From Pinguiococcus pyrenoidosus (lineage: Eukaryota; Sar; Pinguiophyceae; Pinguiochrysidales; Pinguiochrysidaceae), in the NCBI GenBank assembly GCA_019677205.1, contig JAAMXY010000402.1:9605-43332 (forward strand): a DNA stretch of 33,728 nt. The letters run 5' to 3'. Below, piece after piece: positions 25,659 through 33,728 of the stretch. The first letter of the stretch is position 1, and every line of letters starts with the position of its first letter. The notes beneath the pieces are model-generated. The model did not search any database and was not told where the DNA came from. It saw only the letters and a program-made list of their open reading frames with translations. The position numbers and the translations under genes were made by a program.

Positions 25659-26357
25659 ATGGTGGTGGATACGCATGCTGTTGCGGCCACGTTGTTGCCG
25701 ATCGTGTTGGCGGTGCTGACCACGGGAGTCTTGTGCGCTTTGGCGCGGCTGTTCAAGGATGGCATCCGGCTGCCGCCTCTTGCCGGCATCGTCCTTGTGG
25801 CGCTCACCACCTGGCCAATTCTGAAGCGGCTCGAGAGCGGCTCGGGGCTCGTGCTCTTCGACCTTCATGTGCTGTCCTTCAGCGCGGCTGCGATGCATTT
25901 GCTCAACGAGGGCATAACCTCAATTCAGCGGAGACGGGTGTCGAAGGGCGCCACGCCCGTGCAGATGGCGCAGTTCCACGCTGCCTTTCAGGTCGCTACC
26001 GCAGGCCTCTTTCTCTGCGGCCTTGCTGCGATCTACTTCAACAAGGAGGCCATGGGCAAGCCGCATGGAGAATCCGTCCACGCGAAAGTGGGCTTCGCAG
26101 CGGTCATCCTCATGATGCTGAACGTGACCTTCGGCTCCCTGCGCAGTCTGAGGGCCTTCCCGAAGCTTCAGTTCCTGTGGCAGGATCAGAACCACCGGAT
26201 CTTTGGAAAGTTGGCGTACCTTATTGCCTCGTCGGCCGCTGCGCTTGGAGTTGTGTCCGGTTGGGGCATGAAGAATCTCGGCGAGTCTCTGGCGTATGGA
26301 GTCGCCGCCTCTGTGTTAACGATTGCAGGCTACAACGCCTTCATGGTGAAGCTTTGA
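25659..26357 (+). CDS. Cytochrome b561-type transmembrane protein
   Basis: Predicted six-helix dihaem membrane protein that carries electrons across a membrane, from ascorbate in well-studied members. One exon, 232 aa, the usual size. Four His residues lie in helices at positions 70 (LFDLHVLSF), 107 (AQFHAAFQ), 141 (ESVHAKVGF) and 179 (NHRIFGKLAYL). Their spacings of 37, 34 and 38 are close to those of the haem-binding His residues in animal CYB561. His80 is an extra one. The segment ESVHAKVGFAAVILMMLNVTFG corresponds to the family's S-x-H-x-x-x-G helix. The electron donor and the membrane cannot be told. The Met at 25659 is chosen. The Met at 25623 would add 12 residues. It shares a divergent spacer with the peroxidase gene. 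Confidence 0.75.
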   Translation: MVVDTHAVAATLLPIVLAVLTTGVLCALARLFKDGIRLPPLAGIVLVALTTWPILKRLESGSGLVLFDLHVLSFSAAAMHLLNEGITSIQRRRVSKGATPVQMAQFHAAFQVATAGLFLCGLAAIYFNKEAMGKPHGESVHAKVGFAAVILMMLNVTFGSLRSLRAFPKLQFLWQDQNHRIFGKLAYLIASSAAALGVVSGWGMKNLGESLAYGVAASVLTIAGYNAFMVKL

Positions 26358-26467
26358 CCGAAGCGTGCATGTGATGCGTTCAGAGAGCGAGGGAATGACG
26401 AGGGCGGCGACGCCAGCCGCATGGATACACTTCCCCTATTGAGATGCCACACGCCTGCTCTATGTCT

Positions 26468-27745
26468 CTAGCGCTCGGACGAGAAGTCACGGAGAGCGGG
26501 TGCGTTCCCGAGCTGCTCCTTCCAGTCTTGCCGGATCTGCAGGTGCTCTCGCGCCATCCACTTCGTGTGCTCTTCCTTCGTCTCGAGCTGCTGCGGCACG
26601 CGGCCCAGCACCATGGCCAAGACGCGATCCAGCATCTTCAGCTGCTCAGTCACCATTCGCTTCGTCTCCAGGTCAAACGCCGCGTCGCGACCAGATTGAG
26701 GGGGCTCGTCGCATCCGTGCACGGGGCCGTTCGCTTCGGCGGTACCCTCCGCGGGCAGCCCCTCGGCCGGAAGCTCGTCCTCTGGCGCGATCTCCGCCTG
26801 CGCTTCCCGCGAGGCGACGTGCGTCCGCAGAACCGCTGTGCTGCTGCGCTCTGCTGCGCTTTCCGCGTCCTGCTGGCTCCTGCACATGGACAAGCTTAGC
26901 GGACATGTGGGGGTCGGCGGCGCGGGCGAAGCGAAACGTTCAAACCTACTTTTGCTCCTGCATGTCTTCCAGCAGTCCCTCGATCTTGGCAAGCTTTTGG
27001 TGGATCGCGCGGATCTGCTGCTGGGTGGTCGGATCCTCCGGAGATCCCTGGGCGTGCTCTCGAGCCAGCTGGCTCAGATAGAGATCCCTGGCGTCGACGA
27101 GCTTCTCCATCCGCTCGTCCAACTTGGCCAGCCACGCTGCCACGATCGCTGCCTCCGCCTTGCTTTGCCATCGTCGACGAACTCCGTCGGCCAGATCTTC
27201 CAGTTCGTTGCGCACTTGGTACTTCCAAAGCAGTGCGCGATTGCACCGTGCCAGATGCGGCCTCAGGCGGTCGATGGCCCGCCAGGTGGACCGCGCGAGG
27301 ACACCGTCCCAGAGTTGCCTCGTCGGGACGCCCATGACGGCCTCGGGATAGGGCACCAGCAGCGCTTCTTCGTCCGTCTTGCTCTGGATCCGCGCCAGGT
27401 CCTCTTCCGCGCGTCTTGTCGTCGAGTGCAAGCAGAGGCTCCGCTCAAAGAGCGCCATGCTGCTGTTCGCAAAGTCCTTCTGCATCGCCGCGACCAGCAC
27501 TTCGTCTGTCCCGAGAAGCCGCAGCCTCGCTCAGCCACCGTTGCGCATTCAAACACGCTTGCCAAGCGGCAGGAAAATCTCCTACCGTCAAGATCGCCGT
27601 CAGGCAGCCGGAAGACCGCTCGCACGGCCGCCCTTCCAACGAGCAATACGGGCAGGTCCTCCTCTTCGTCGTCCACGCTTGCCGCCGCCTCCGCCAGCTC
27701 CTCCAGCTCAATATCAGCGGCGCTCGGCAGCTGCTGGCCGTCCAT
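26468..27745 (-). CDS. Coiled-coil protein of unknown function, three exons
   Basis: Exons 27586-27745, 26950-27505 and 26468-26879 use GT-AG introns of 80 and 70 nt in phases 1 and 2, giving 375 aa with an unbroken frame. The N-terminus is acidic (IELEELAEAAASVDDEEEDLPVLL). The middle is helical and basic/aromatic (FERSLCLHSTTRRAEEDLARIQSK, STWRAIDRLRPHLARCNRALLWKYQVRNELEDLADGVRRRW). Coiled-coil segments follow (IVAAWLAKLDERMEKLVDARDLYLSQL, IRAIHQKLAKIEGLLEDM). The C-terminal exon starts with a Glu/Ala-rich linker and ends in another helix (TKRMVTEQLKMLDRVLAMVLG, EEHTKWMAREHLQIRQDWKEQLG). I do not recognise a family. The start could also be the Met at 27787. It is convergent with the b561-type gene, 110 bp away. 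Confidence 0.65.
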
Positions 27746-28271
27746 GGCGACTCTGTGCGCCTCTCCCAGTACGGCGCGGCTGTGCAAAGGGAGGCTAAGG
27801 ACCTTCGTCGGCCGCAGTGACGGGATCTTTCGAGGTTTGTTCTCGCGTGGTTTTCGGCGGAGAGCGAACGGGCCGAGGATGAAGTGTTGTTATGATGGAT
27901 TTAGCACTGAAAACAAGACAAAATGGAAAATGGGTTGATGGCCACATATCCTCTCTGTCCTATCTTTTCTGTCCTATCTTTTCTGTCCTATCTTTTCTGT
28001 CCTATCTTCTCTGTCCTATCTTCTCTGTCCACATGCCGTTCTTCTCACGCCTAGGAATGGACTCGATTGCCACTTGCCTCCCTCGAATGGCATCCCTAGC
28101 GACGTGCATGTTTACGTCGATGTGCTTGCTCCCGGCGCGGTAGCTACTTGCTTGTTGGAGTGCGCGATCAAGAAGAGGTCAAGCAGGCAGCAGCCAGCAT
28201 CAGAGTTGTGCATCATCCCCTTTGCCCGTGCCCAGCGGGACCGCCCAGCCGATTTGATTTGCTCGACTTGC
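27746..28271. other. Spacer with 14-bp tandem repeat
   Basis: About 525 bp upstream of the coiled-coil gene. Apart from the tandem repeat listed at 27955-28030, no gene or known signal is seen. Confidence 0.4.
27955..28030. repeat. 14-bp tandem repeat, five units
   Basis: The unit CTGTCCTATCTTTT recurs at 27955, 27969, 27983, 27997 and 28011, with a sixth partial copy at 28025. The last two full units end TTCT in place of TTTT. It lies outside any supported gene. Confidence 0.92.
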
Positions 28272-28730
28272 CTACCAGCCAGGTGAAGTAGGCGCTTTGA
28301 TCTTTTTCTCCGTGGCGGGCGGCAACTTCAAGGGTACGTCGCTTCGGAGTTGGGGGCGCTGATCGATTGCCTCGCAGGCGACGGCGGCGCCACAGGCGCG
28401 AAACCGTTTGCAAGCGGGTGGGACAGGGCGTACCAGCCACAGGCCTCGAAAGGCTTCGAATTGCTGCCAGCTCTCGCAGCTTTTCGCCGTTTTCGTGTCA
28501 CCTGCGGAGAGGCCTCGTTCTTCACCGCCACGAAGTGCAGCCGCTCCTTGCGACGTGGGTACATGGCGCACCACCTGCGCCTCCCATTGGAGGGTGGCCA
28601 CGCGCCGTTGTGCGGCCATGAAAGAGCCCCGACGGCTGCGTGCCAGCGCTTTGCCTCGCTTTCCTGCTGGGCGTGATGGCGTCTTCAGCATTGTGGTGCG
28701 TTTTTCGGAGGTTTGGAAGTCGCGATCCAA
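28272..28730 (-). CDS. Hypothetical basic protein (weak)
   Basis: Open frame of 152 codons on the minus strand, with a basic N-terminal part (RPAGKRGKALARSRRGSF). It contains helix-like MAAQRRVATLQWEAQ and ends KKIKAPTSPGW. A spliced alternative would use two very short introns (28 and 38 nt, 28547-28574 and 28464-28501) around a 15-codon exon reading ERLHFVAVKNEASPQ. It returns to the same frame and gives 130 aa. The 28-nt intron is below any plausible spliceosomal size, so I keep the unspliced frame. No family is recognised, and it could be a chance frame. Confidence 0.3.
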   Translation of the reverse strand: MDRDFQTSEKRTTMLKTPSRPAGKRGKALARSRRGSFMAAQRRVATLQWEAQVVRHVPTSQGAAALRGGEERGLSAGDTKTAKSCESWQQFEAFRGLWLVRPVPPACKRFRACGAAVACEAIDQRPQLRSDVPLKLPPATEKKIKAPTSPGW

Positions 28731-29565
28731 TGACCTGCGCCCTCGTCAGCTCCGTCGAGAAGAAGAACAGAAAGTGTGGGGAGTTTGCAGGTCCATCCAA
28801 TGCGTTCCATTCCATTCGCTGGGGGCGTTGGACGCATTCGGGGAATTCCCGGTGGGATGAAGCCCCCATTGGTCCCATCGTTCTGAAATGTCTCCAAAGA
28901 TCTCCAGACTACGCAAGCATCCCGGGTTCAAATTCAGAGTCCCCTCACTATTGGTCCATAATGATTCACCAAGGTCTGCTCCTCCAATTCGCGCGCAGAT
29001 TGGAAGGAGTGTACCACACCCGCCGAATGAGGTGATTCGCTCTGCGTCATCGCCCATCGGCGTCCCTGGCCTTCCATAGCGCAATCAAGGCCGTGCCGAT
29101 TTCAAGACGGGCCGTTGTGTAAACGGACTGATTGACGGCTTTCACAGGAGTGCAAAAAGGTGGCCTGCCGACCTTCAAGACCCGCTCTCTGCGCGCCCGT
29201 CAACGGCGCGCAACAGCTGAGCCGCCGCAGCTGCCACCTTGAACTTCACCTTGCAGCCAGATAGAGGCCCCCTCGCTGCGAGTCGCGCCGCCGCAACCCC
29301 TTGGTGACTTCTCCAAGCGCACCTGGGCGTGCGCCCGCTTGGTGGGAGGCCTGTCCGGGGACAGGAGCGGTCGTGACCTGAACTTCGGTCGGAAGATCTC
29401 CCCGATTTCCGGCGCTCGACGCCTTACTCAGGTGAGCCGGACCCCGGAGAGCTCCACGGCAGCTTGCGCTGCAGGCAAGTGCACGCGAAGGGTGGCGGGC
29501 TCAGCGTTGTGGCCTTTCGACGGCAGGCGCGGTCACAATTTGGTGGCGCGGACTGGCCAAAGCCG
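28731..29565. other. Spacer with overlapping unsupported frames
   Basis: About 835 bp upstream of the disordered-protein gene. Frames of 100-130 codons stay open on both strands (for example minus 28746-29084 and plus 28640-29035), but none has a known motif or a clear splice partner. No RNA gene was found. The string GGTTCAAATTC near 28924 resembles a tRNA T-loop, but its stem does not pair. Confidence 0.35.
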
Positions 29566-31124
29566 ATGGTGAGGACCATAAGAGCGATGTCCAACGCGCC
29601 GCACCCCTCGTCGCGGCCGAGCACGGCGCCCATGCAGACACACACGCCTCGGGAGCGCCGCCCATCGGTCGTCTTTGGCGCAGCGAACTTCGACGACCGG
29701 TGTCAGACGGCGCCGCAGGCCACAGACACGCCGCAGGCCGAAGCCGGAGGCCGCCGAACGTTTGTGCGCATCGAGTTCGTGGACGGAGAGCTTCGCAGCG
29801 TGTCCTCCAGGCAGCTGTCCGTAAGGGAGATGATCGACGGAGTCGTCCACACCGCGCAGTGCATGCGCAGCGCGAGCGCGGAGGGCCTGGAGGAACTCGA
29901 AAATCGTGCAAGGGACTTGAATGCCCGCGCGCAGCTCAGAGAGGATGCCATGATGTGCGAAACCCCCGAAATGGCGTCGGCCAGGATGCCTTCGCACGGC
30001 CCACCAGCGGAGACTCCCACTGCCAACGCGAGCTACGGCCGGGCTCCGGCGCTGCCACAGCAGCAGGTGCCCAATGCAGAGCTCCTCAATGGGTCGCCGC
30101 AACTCTACGCCACCAATCCAGTGGAGCAGAGGCCCCTCACGGCGAGCACGGCGATGCTGACGAATGGTGTACCGACGGACAGAGCCGTCGCGAGGGCGGC
30201 CGTGATGCCGACACAGTGGAACCATCAAGCCCAAGTGCCCGTCGAGCAGCGCCCGGATACTGTCTACGGCAACGTGCCACTGCCGGGCGGTCTGATGATG
30301 CCGCTCGGATTGAACATGGGACACCTTCCTCCGCAGGGCGCTCCAACAGGGGCGTATAACCCGCGGCCGAATAGCGCGATGCCCCACATGCCGAACCCAT
30401 TTCTGTCCCCGGTCAGCGGTCCGCTCGGAGTTGTGTCTATGATGAACCCCGAGCTCCTCCGAAGGTACGCAGTACAGTGGATGAAGAGTGCAGTACGCCT
30501 TTCTTTCGGGATTGAGGCAATCCTAGCAGAGTGGAAGTCCCTCTAATCACGCGTTGATGTGCCACTTGTAGTACGGCTGTGCCGCCGGGGCCAGCGCCGA
30601 GGCCCGCTTCGAGCTCCGCGACAGAGCCAGTTCCGCGACACCGGCCAGGATCACAGCAGTCTGCTTTTCCCACGCTCGCCGAGAATGGCACTGGAGTGCA
30701 GCTAGGAAGCACGGGCGAAGACTTCCTGAAAGTCACCCGCGCCACGTCGAGCGAGGGCATGAACTGTGGCGATGGCGTCCTCCATGAAAGGGATGACGTC
30801 CACCTACACGACCCGCAAAATCCTGACCGTCCCGCCGTTGTTGGCGGTATGACAATGCTGCAGCCTACTATGCACGAGACGGTCGGGTCGATCGGGCAGA
30901 TCCAAGGCCCTGACCCAACAGATGAGAATCCGTTCAGGTCAGCGCCACTAGGAGCCTTCCACGATGGATACATGGACACCTCAGAGGCCGATGCGCTTGC
31001 CTTGGGAGATATTTCGACAAGCGTAGACCCTTTGCCACACGATCTGCCAACGCCGATGGGCTATCCGGATGAGACGTTTGAAGAGCTCGGTCTCCTGACC
31101 GATGCGATGAAAGAAGATCCATGA
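29566..31124 (+). CDS. Large disordered Pro/Ala-rich protein, two exons
   Basis: Exons 29566-30464 and 30572-31124 joined in phase 2 across a 107-nt GT-AG intron give 483 aa. Without splicing, the frame ends at 30546. One short ordered-looking region is seen (RTFVRIEFVDGELRSVSSRQL, then VREMIDGVVHTAQCM and EGLEELENRARDLNARAQL). The rest is rich in Pro, Gln, Asn and Met (LPQQQVPNAELLNG, VPLPGGLMMPLGLNMG, PQGAPTGAYNPRPNSAMPHM) and looks disordered. The C-terminus is acidic (ETFEELGLLTDAMKEDP), in the manner of an activation or interaction segment. I cannot name a family, and a role in gene regulation would be a guess. The start is uncertain: the Met at 29566 sits in ATG-GTGAGG, which could itself be a splice donor. 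The Met at 29587 is an alternative. Confidence 0.6.
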
Positions 31125-31739
31125 GCCCTTCCGTCGAAGCGATGCACCGACGTGGTGGTGCCGTAACTTGATGGTCGAACGTCTACGAGATGCTGCAAGT
31201 GGCAGTGCCTCGTCTACCTTTTTTCTAATTAGTTTTGCCAATTGGGCAGCGTTTGACTCTGTCAAGTGGTTCCGTTGATCAAAGGATGAAAACAACTAGG
31301 CAAGGTGGAGAGCTCTCGTGAAATGAAGAGAGACAGGGCGAAAAGATGCATGCATCGTCGGCCTCTTCCTTCGCGAGGGCTGTGCACTCGAAAGACTACT
31401 TTCGAGCAAGAGATCTTGAGGTGTTGGAAACCCATGTCGTACGTGACATGCATCTCAAATGGGATCTTGGAGGAGCGGTGTCCAAGATTGAGCCATTCAC
31501 ATGATTCTTTTTCCATCCTTTACGAGGATACTTCTAGTGTATAAACTTGAGTTTGTGAGAAAAGAGGTAGAGCGAAAGGAGGTTTACTCAAGCTCCAGAG
31601 ACAAAGCTGCGTTGGGGTGGAGAATCCACCGTTTACCGTTCACCATGGACTCTATCGAGTGAGAAGGAGATAAAGCGCTACGTTAAGTCCATTGGGCTCT
31701 CTGGAGATTCTCCTTTGGCTGATGATGAAGGCGTGGAAA
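31125..31739. other. Convergent spacer
   Basis: About 615 bp between the 3' ends of the disordered-protein gene and the EF-hand gene, with mixed base composition and short frames only. No gene is supported. It presumably holds both 3' untranslated regions. Confidence 0.4.
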
Positions 31740-33473
31740 TCAAACTCGCCATGTCTGCGCCTGACCGGCTTGCGCTGTCTCATTCTCGCCTCGCTGATCA
31801 GCCTCTGCATTCGGCGTTGCTGCGTCGCTCCCTGTCCCAGGGGCTTCCGCTCTTTTCTTATCGCCCATCGCGCCGCCCTTGCCTTCTCCTCCTTCTCCTC
31901 TTTCTCCTCCTTCTCCTCCTCCTTCTCCTCCTTCTCCTCCTTCTCCTCCTTCTCCTCCTTCTCCTCCTTCTCCTCCTTCTCCTTCTTCTCCTCCTTTTTC
32001 TCCTTCTCCTCCTCCTCCCCCAGACCCTTCATCGTGCTGGTAGTTTTGATCTGGCTGCGAAGCTTGCTTCGCTTGCCGCTCCCTCTGACTTTCCAAGAAA
32101 GCCAAGTATGCTGGTGACTGGCCAATGCGCTCGCGGATATGCTGGCAGTGCGCCTTGAACGCAAATCTCCTCATCGCGAGAATCGCAGTCGCGTGTGCGT
32201 TGCCATTCTCGGACTCTTTGGCCAGCTCCTCGTGGGATTTCACGGTCTCCAGGGCATTCACTGATCGGCGCAGCAGCCTGGTCATGCGATTGGCATTCTT
32301 GTACGCAGCGCCGCTCTCTTCGGTCAGCTTGGTCACTTCCTTGGAAAGCCTTGAGAAATCCTCAAAGCTGGCGCGCTTCGGCAGCGACACCTCCGGCACA
32401 TCCGGAAAGCCTTCTGGCTTCGCCGTCGAGATGTGCTCCCACGTGTCCGAGGACAGCTTCGCGATGACCAGCTGCCGGCGGTTGATGGGAAGGATGTATC
32501 CGTCGGGCAGCGGCTTGCCGGGCTCGTAGATTCTCAGGCGCTGGAGGATGTACTCCTCATAGCGATCGCGCAGCATGATCAGCCTCGTTTCCGCTGCGCT
32601 GTTGCCTTCGGTGTCCCTCCTGGCGTTCTCACTTCCATCGCGAGGCCTCCTGGCGATCAGGGTCTCGTCCACGAAGATGGGCGGATAGTGCTCCCGGGAG
32701 CTCGCGTTGAAGGAGGCGATCGTGATGATGCGCATCTCGTCGTTGAAGTAGAACTCCAGCTCCACCGTCTCGTTGCTTCGCCAGAAGAGCTTGGAGCCCT
32801 TGTAGAAGCGATCGCCCAGCGCCCGCCGGACTCGCCTGGAAGACCGAGCGGGAGCGCTTTGCGCCTCGGCGAAGTCGTCTCCAATGAGCACCACCGTCTG
32901 GCCCTTAGCCTCGAGGCGGGCTCGCTCCGCTTTCCAGCAGACGTGGGGGATCTGATACGCGAAATGCTTGAACTCGCGGATGTCGATCGTGCGGTCCCCG
33001 TTGAGGTCAAACATGGCCAGGACGGCGTCGATCTCCTCGCTGGTGAACGTGAGCGCTTCCGGCCGAATCTGCTCCAGCGCGTGCTTGAAGGACTCCGGGG
33101 CGATGTGGTCGTCGTCGCCGCCCTTGAAGAGGCCGAAGATCTGCGACACGCTCATGCCGCCCTCCTTGGCCTTGATCAGCAGGAACTGCACCTTCTCGAT
33201 GGGACTCATGCCTTCGTCGATGCCCACGGCAAAGGAGACCATGGCGTCACCGAAGGCGCTCTTCAGCGCAGCATGCGAGCGCAGCTGGTCAAAGGTGCGG
33301 CGGCGGCGGCGATCCTTGGAGAGCTTGGCCTTCTCGGCCGCTTCCCTCTCGCGCCGCTCGGCCTCCTGCCGCTCCTTCTCCAGCCGCCTGACGGTGTCGG
33401 GGTCCAACGGATTCTCGAGAGAGCGGTCTCTCGAGAACGAGTGTCTGCGCGAGCGCTCACGGACGTCGCCCAT
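31740..33473 (-). CDS. EF-hand protein with Glu/Gly repeat tail
   Basis: One exon, 577 aa. The N-terminus is charged (residues 1-60, with a coiled-coil-like DPDTVRRLEKERQEAERREREAAEKAK). An EF-hand pair follows. The first loop is degenerate (GGDDDHIAPESF, ~119-130). The second is canonical, DLNGDRTIDIRE at 156-167, with Asp156, Asn158, Asp160, Thr162, Asp164 and Glu167 as calcium ligands. The middle (residues ~230-400) is predicted mixed alpha/beta (LFWRSNETVELEFYFNDEMRIITIASF) and I do not recognise it. Helical stretches follow, then a tail of about 18 near-perfect Glu-Gly-Gly/Glu units coded by a CTCCTT repeat. I infer a calcium-responsive protein with unknown partners. The Met at 33473 (MGDVRERS) is preferred over the one at 33599. 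Confidence 0.68.
   Translation of the reverse strand: MGDVRERSRRHSFSRDRSLENPLDPDTVRRLEKERQEAERREREAAEKAKLSKDRRRRRTFDQLRSHAALKSAFGDAMVSFAVGIDEGMSPIEKVQFLLIKAKEGGMSVSQIFGLFKGGDDDHIAPESFKHALEQIRPEALTFTSEEIDAVLAMFDLNGDRTIDIREFKHFAYQIPHVCWKAERARLEAKGQTVVLIGDDFAEAQSAPARSSRRVRRALGDRFYKGSKLFWRSNETVELEFYFNDEMRIITIASFNASSREHYPPIFVDETLIARRPRDGSENARRDTEGNSAAETRLIMLRDRYEEYILQRLRIYEPGKPLPDGYILPINRRQLVIAKLSSDTWEHISTAKPEGFPDVPEVSLPKRASFEDFSRLSKEVTKLTEESGAAYKNANRMTRLLRRSVNALETVKSHEELAKESENGNAHATAILAMRRFAFKAHCQHIRERIGQSPAYLAFLESQRERQAKQASQPDQNYQHDEGSGGGGGEGEKGGEEGEGGEGGEGGEGGEGGEGGEGGGEGGERGEGGEGKGGAMGDKKRAEAPGTGSDAATPNAEADQRGENETAQAGQAQTWRV
31881..32029. repeat. CTCCTT hexanucleotide/trinucleotide coding repeat
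   Basis: About 150 bp of nearly pure C and T on the plus strand, built from CTCCTT and CTTCTC units. Read on the minus strand it encodes the EGGEGGEGG-type tail of the EF-hand protein. The period keeps frame, so length changes alter only the tail length. Confidence 0.9.
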
Positions 33474-33728
33474 CTTGCACCTCGACCCTGAGCAAGGCTG
33501 GCGCTGCAGAGACGCTCGCGCGCGGCGGCTGAAACCACCGGACTTTTTCCGGACCCGTGCTCCAGAGGCCAACCGTATCGATCCTGCGCGACTATCCATC
33601 CGTCACAGCTGCCATGACGGTCCTTTTGCGCTCTGGCCAATCAATCCGCAGTGTTTGCTGGAGTTGTAGCATGCCAGAAATCGGTGGCTATGATTGGATG
33701 AACAAGACTCTGCTGTGACGCATCATGA
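33474..33728. promoter_or_regulatory. Upstream region of the EF-hand gene
   Basis: The last 255 bp lie 5' of the EF-hand gene on the minus strand and presumably hold its promoter and leader. The frame remains open to 33599, so a longer N-terminus is possible. No specific element is recognised. Confidence 0.3.

Noticed and set aside
28464-28574. Micro-exon model with 28-nt and 38-nt introns in the hypothetical basic protein
   Set aside because: A 28-nt intron is too short to accept without transcripts, and the unspliced frame is already open.
28915-28940. tRNA-like T-loop string GGTTCAAATTC
   Set aside because: The flanking bases do not form the five-pair T-stem, and no anticodon arm or acceptor stem is seen upstream.
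1-33728. CRISPR arrays, insertion sequences, operons or prophage
   Set aside because: The window is eukaryotic, with spliced genes. The tandem arrays lack the spacer pattern of CRISPR, and no transposase or integrase was found.

Overview
The window is nuclear DNA of a photosynthetic, flagellated eukaryote. Coding sequence is GC-rich and genes alternate between strands. Most intron-containing genes have short GT-AG introns whose phases restore the reading frame. A light-harvesting protein with a signal peptide ending in Ala-Phe-Ala-Phe and FCP/LHCR-type chlorophyll helices points to a secondary plastid of red-algal origin (stramenopile, haptophyte, cryptophyte or a relative). An intraflagellar-transport gene (IFT54) shows that the lineage makes cilia. 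The alternating gene order and canonical splice sites argue against a typical core dinoflagellate. The exact group cannot be fixed from the sequence.

Layout. 1-5 kb: a RhoGAP protein (minus, runs off the left edge), an AT-rich divergent spacer, mitochondrial ribosomal protein bS6m (plus), and IFT54 with a duplicated N-terminal CH-like domain (minus). 5-8.5 kb: GET4 (minus), LSM8 (plus) and COP9 signalosome subunit 7 (plus). 8.6-11.7 kb: a secretory TPR/2-oxoglutarate dioxygenase (minus), a second AT-rich divergent spacer and a probably plastid-targeted zinc-finger protein (plus). 12.3-18.2 kb: an AAAP amino-acid transporter (plus), a possibly myristoylated Cys-rich protein (minus) and NSF (plus). 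18.3-21.7 kb: two spliced genes of unknown function, a helical basic protein (minus) and a small protein with two introns under 40 nt (plus). 22-26.4 kb: the light-harvesting protein (minus), a mitochondrial cytochrome c peroxidase-type haem peroxidase (minus), a third AT-rich divergent spacer and a cytochrome b561-type protein (plus). 26.4-33.7 kb: a three-exon coiled-coil protein (minus), a weak basic ORF (minus), a two-exon disordered protein (plus) and an EF-hand protein with a Glu/Gly repeat tail (minus).

The genes do not form an operon or one pathway. Most are housekeeping or organelle functions: splicing and decay (LSM8), tail-anchored protein insertion (GET4), vesicle fusion (NSF), ubiquitin regulation (CSN7), cilia (IFT54), mitochondrial translation and peroxide removal, and light harvesting. 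The clearest large-scale pattern is that three divergent intergenic regions contain sharply AT-rich islands, while convergent gaps are short. The most unusual gene is the IFT54 with duplicated CH-like domains.

All exon models were built by eye from open frames, GT-AG sites and phase. No search was run.
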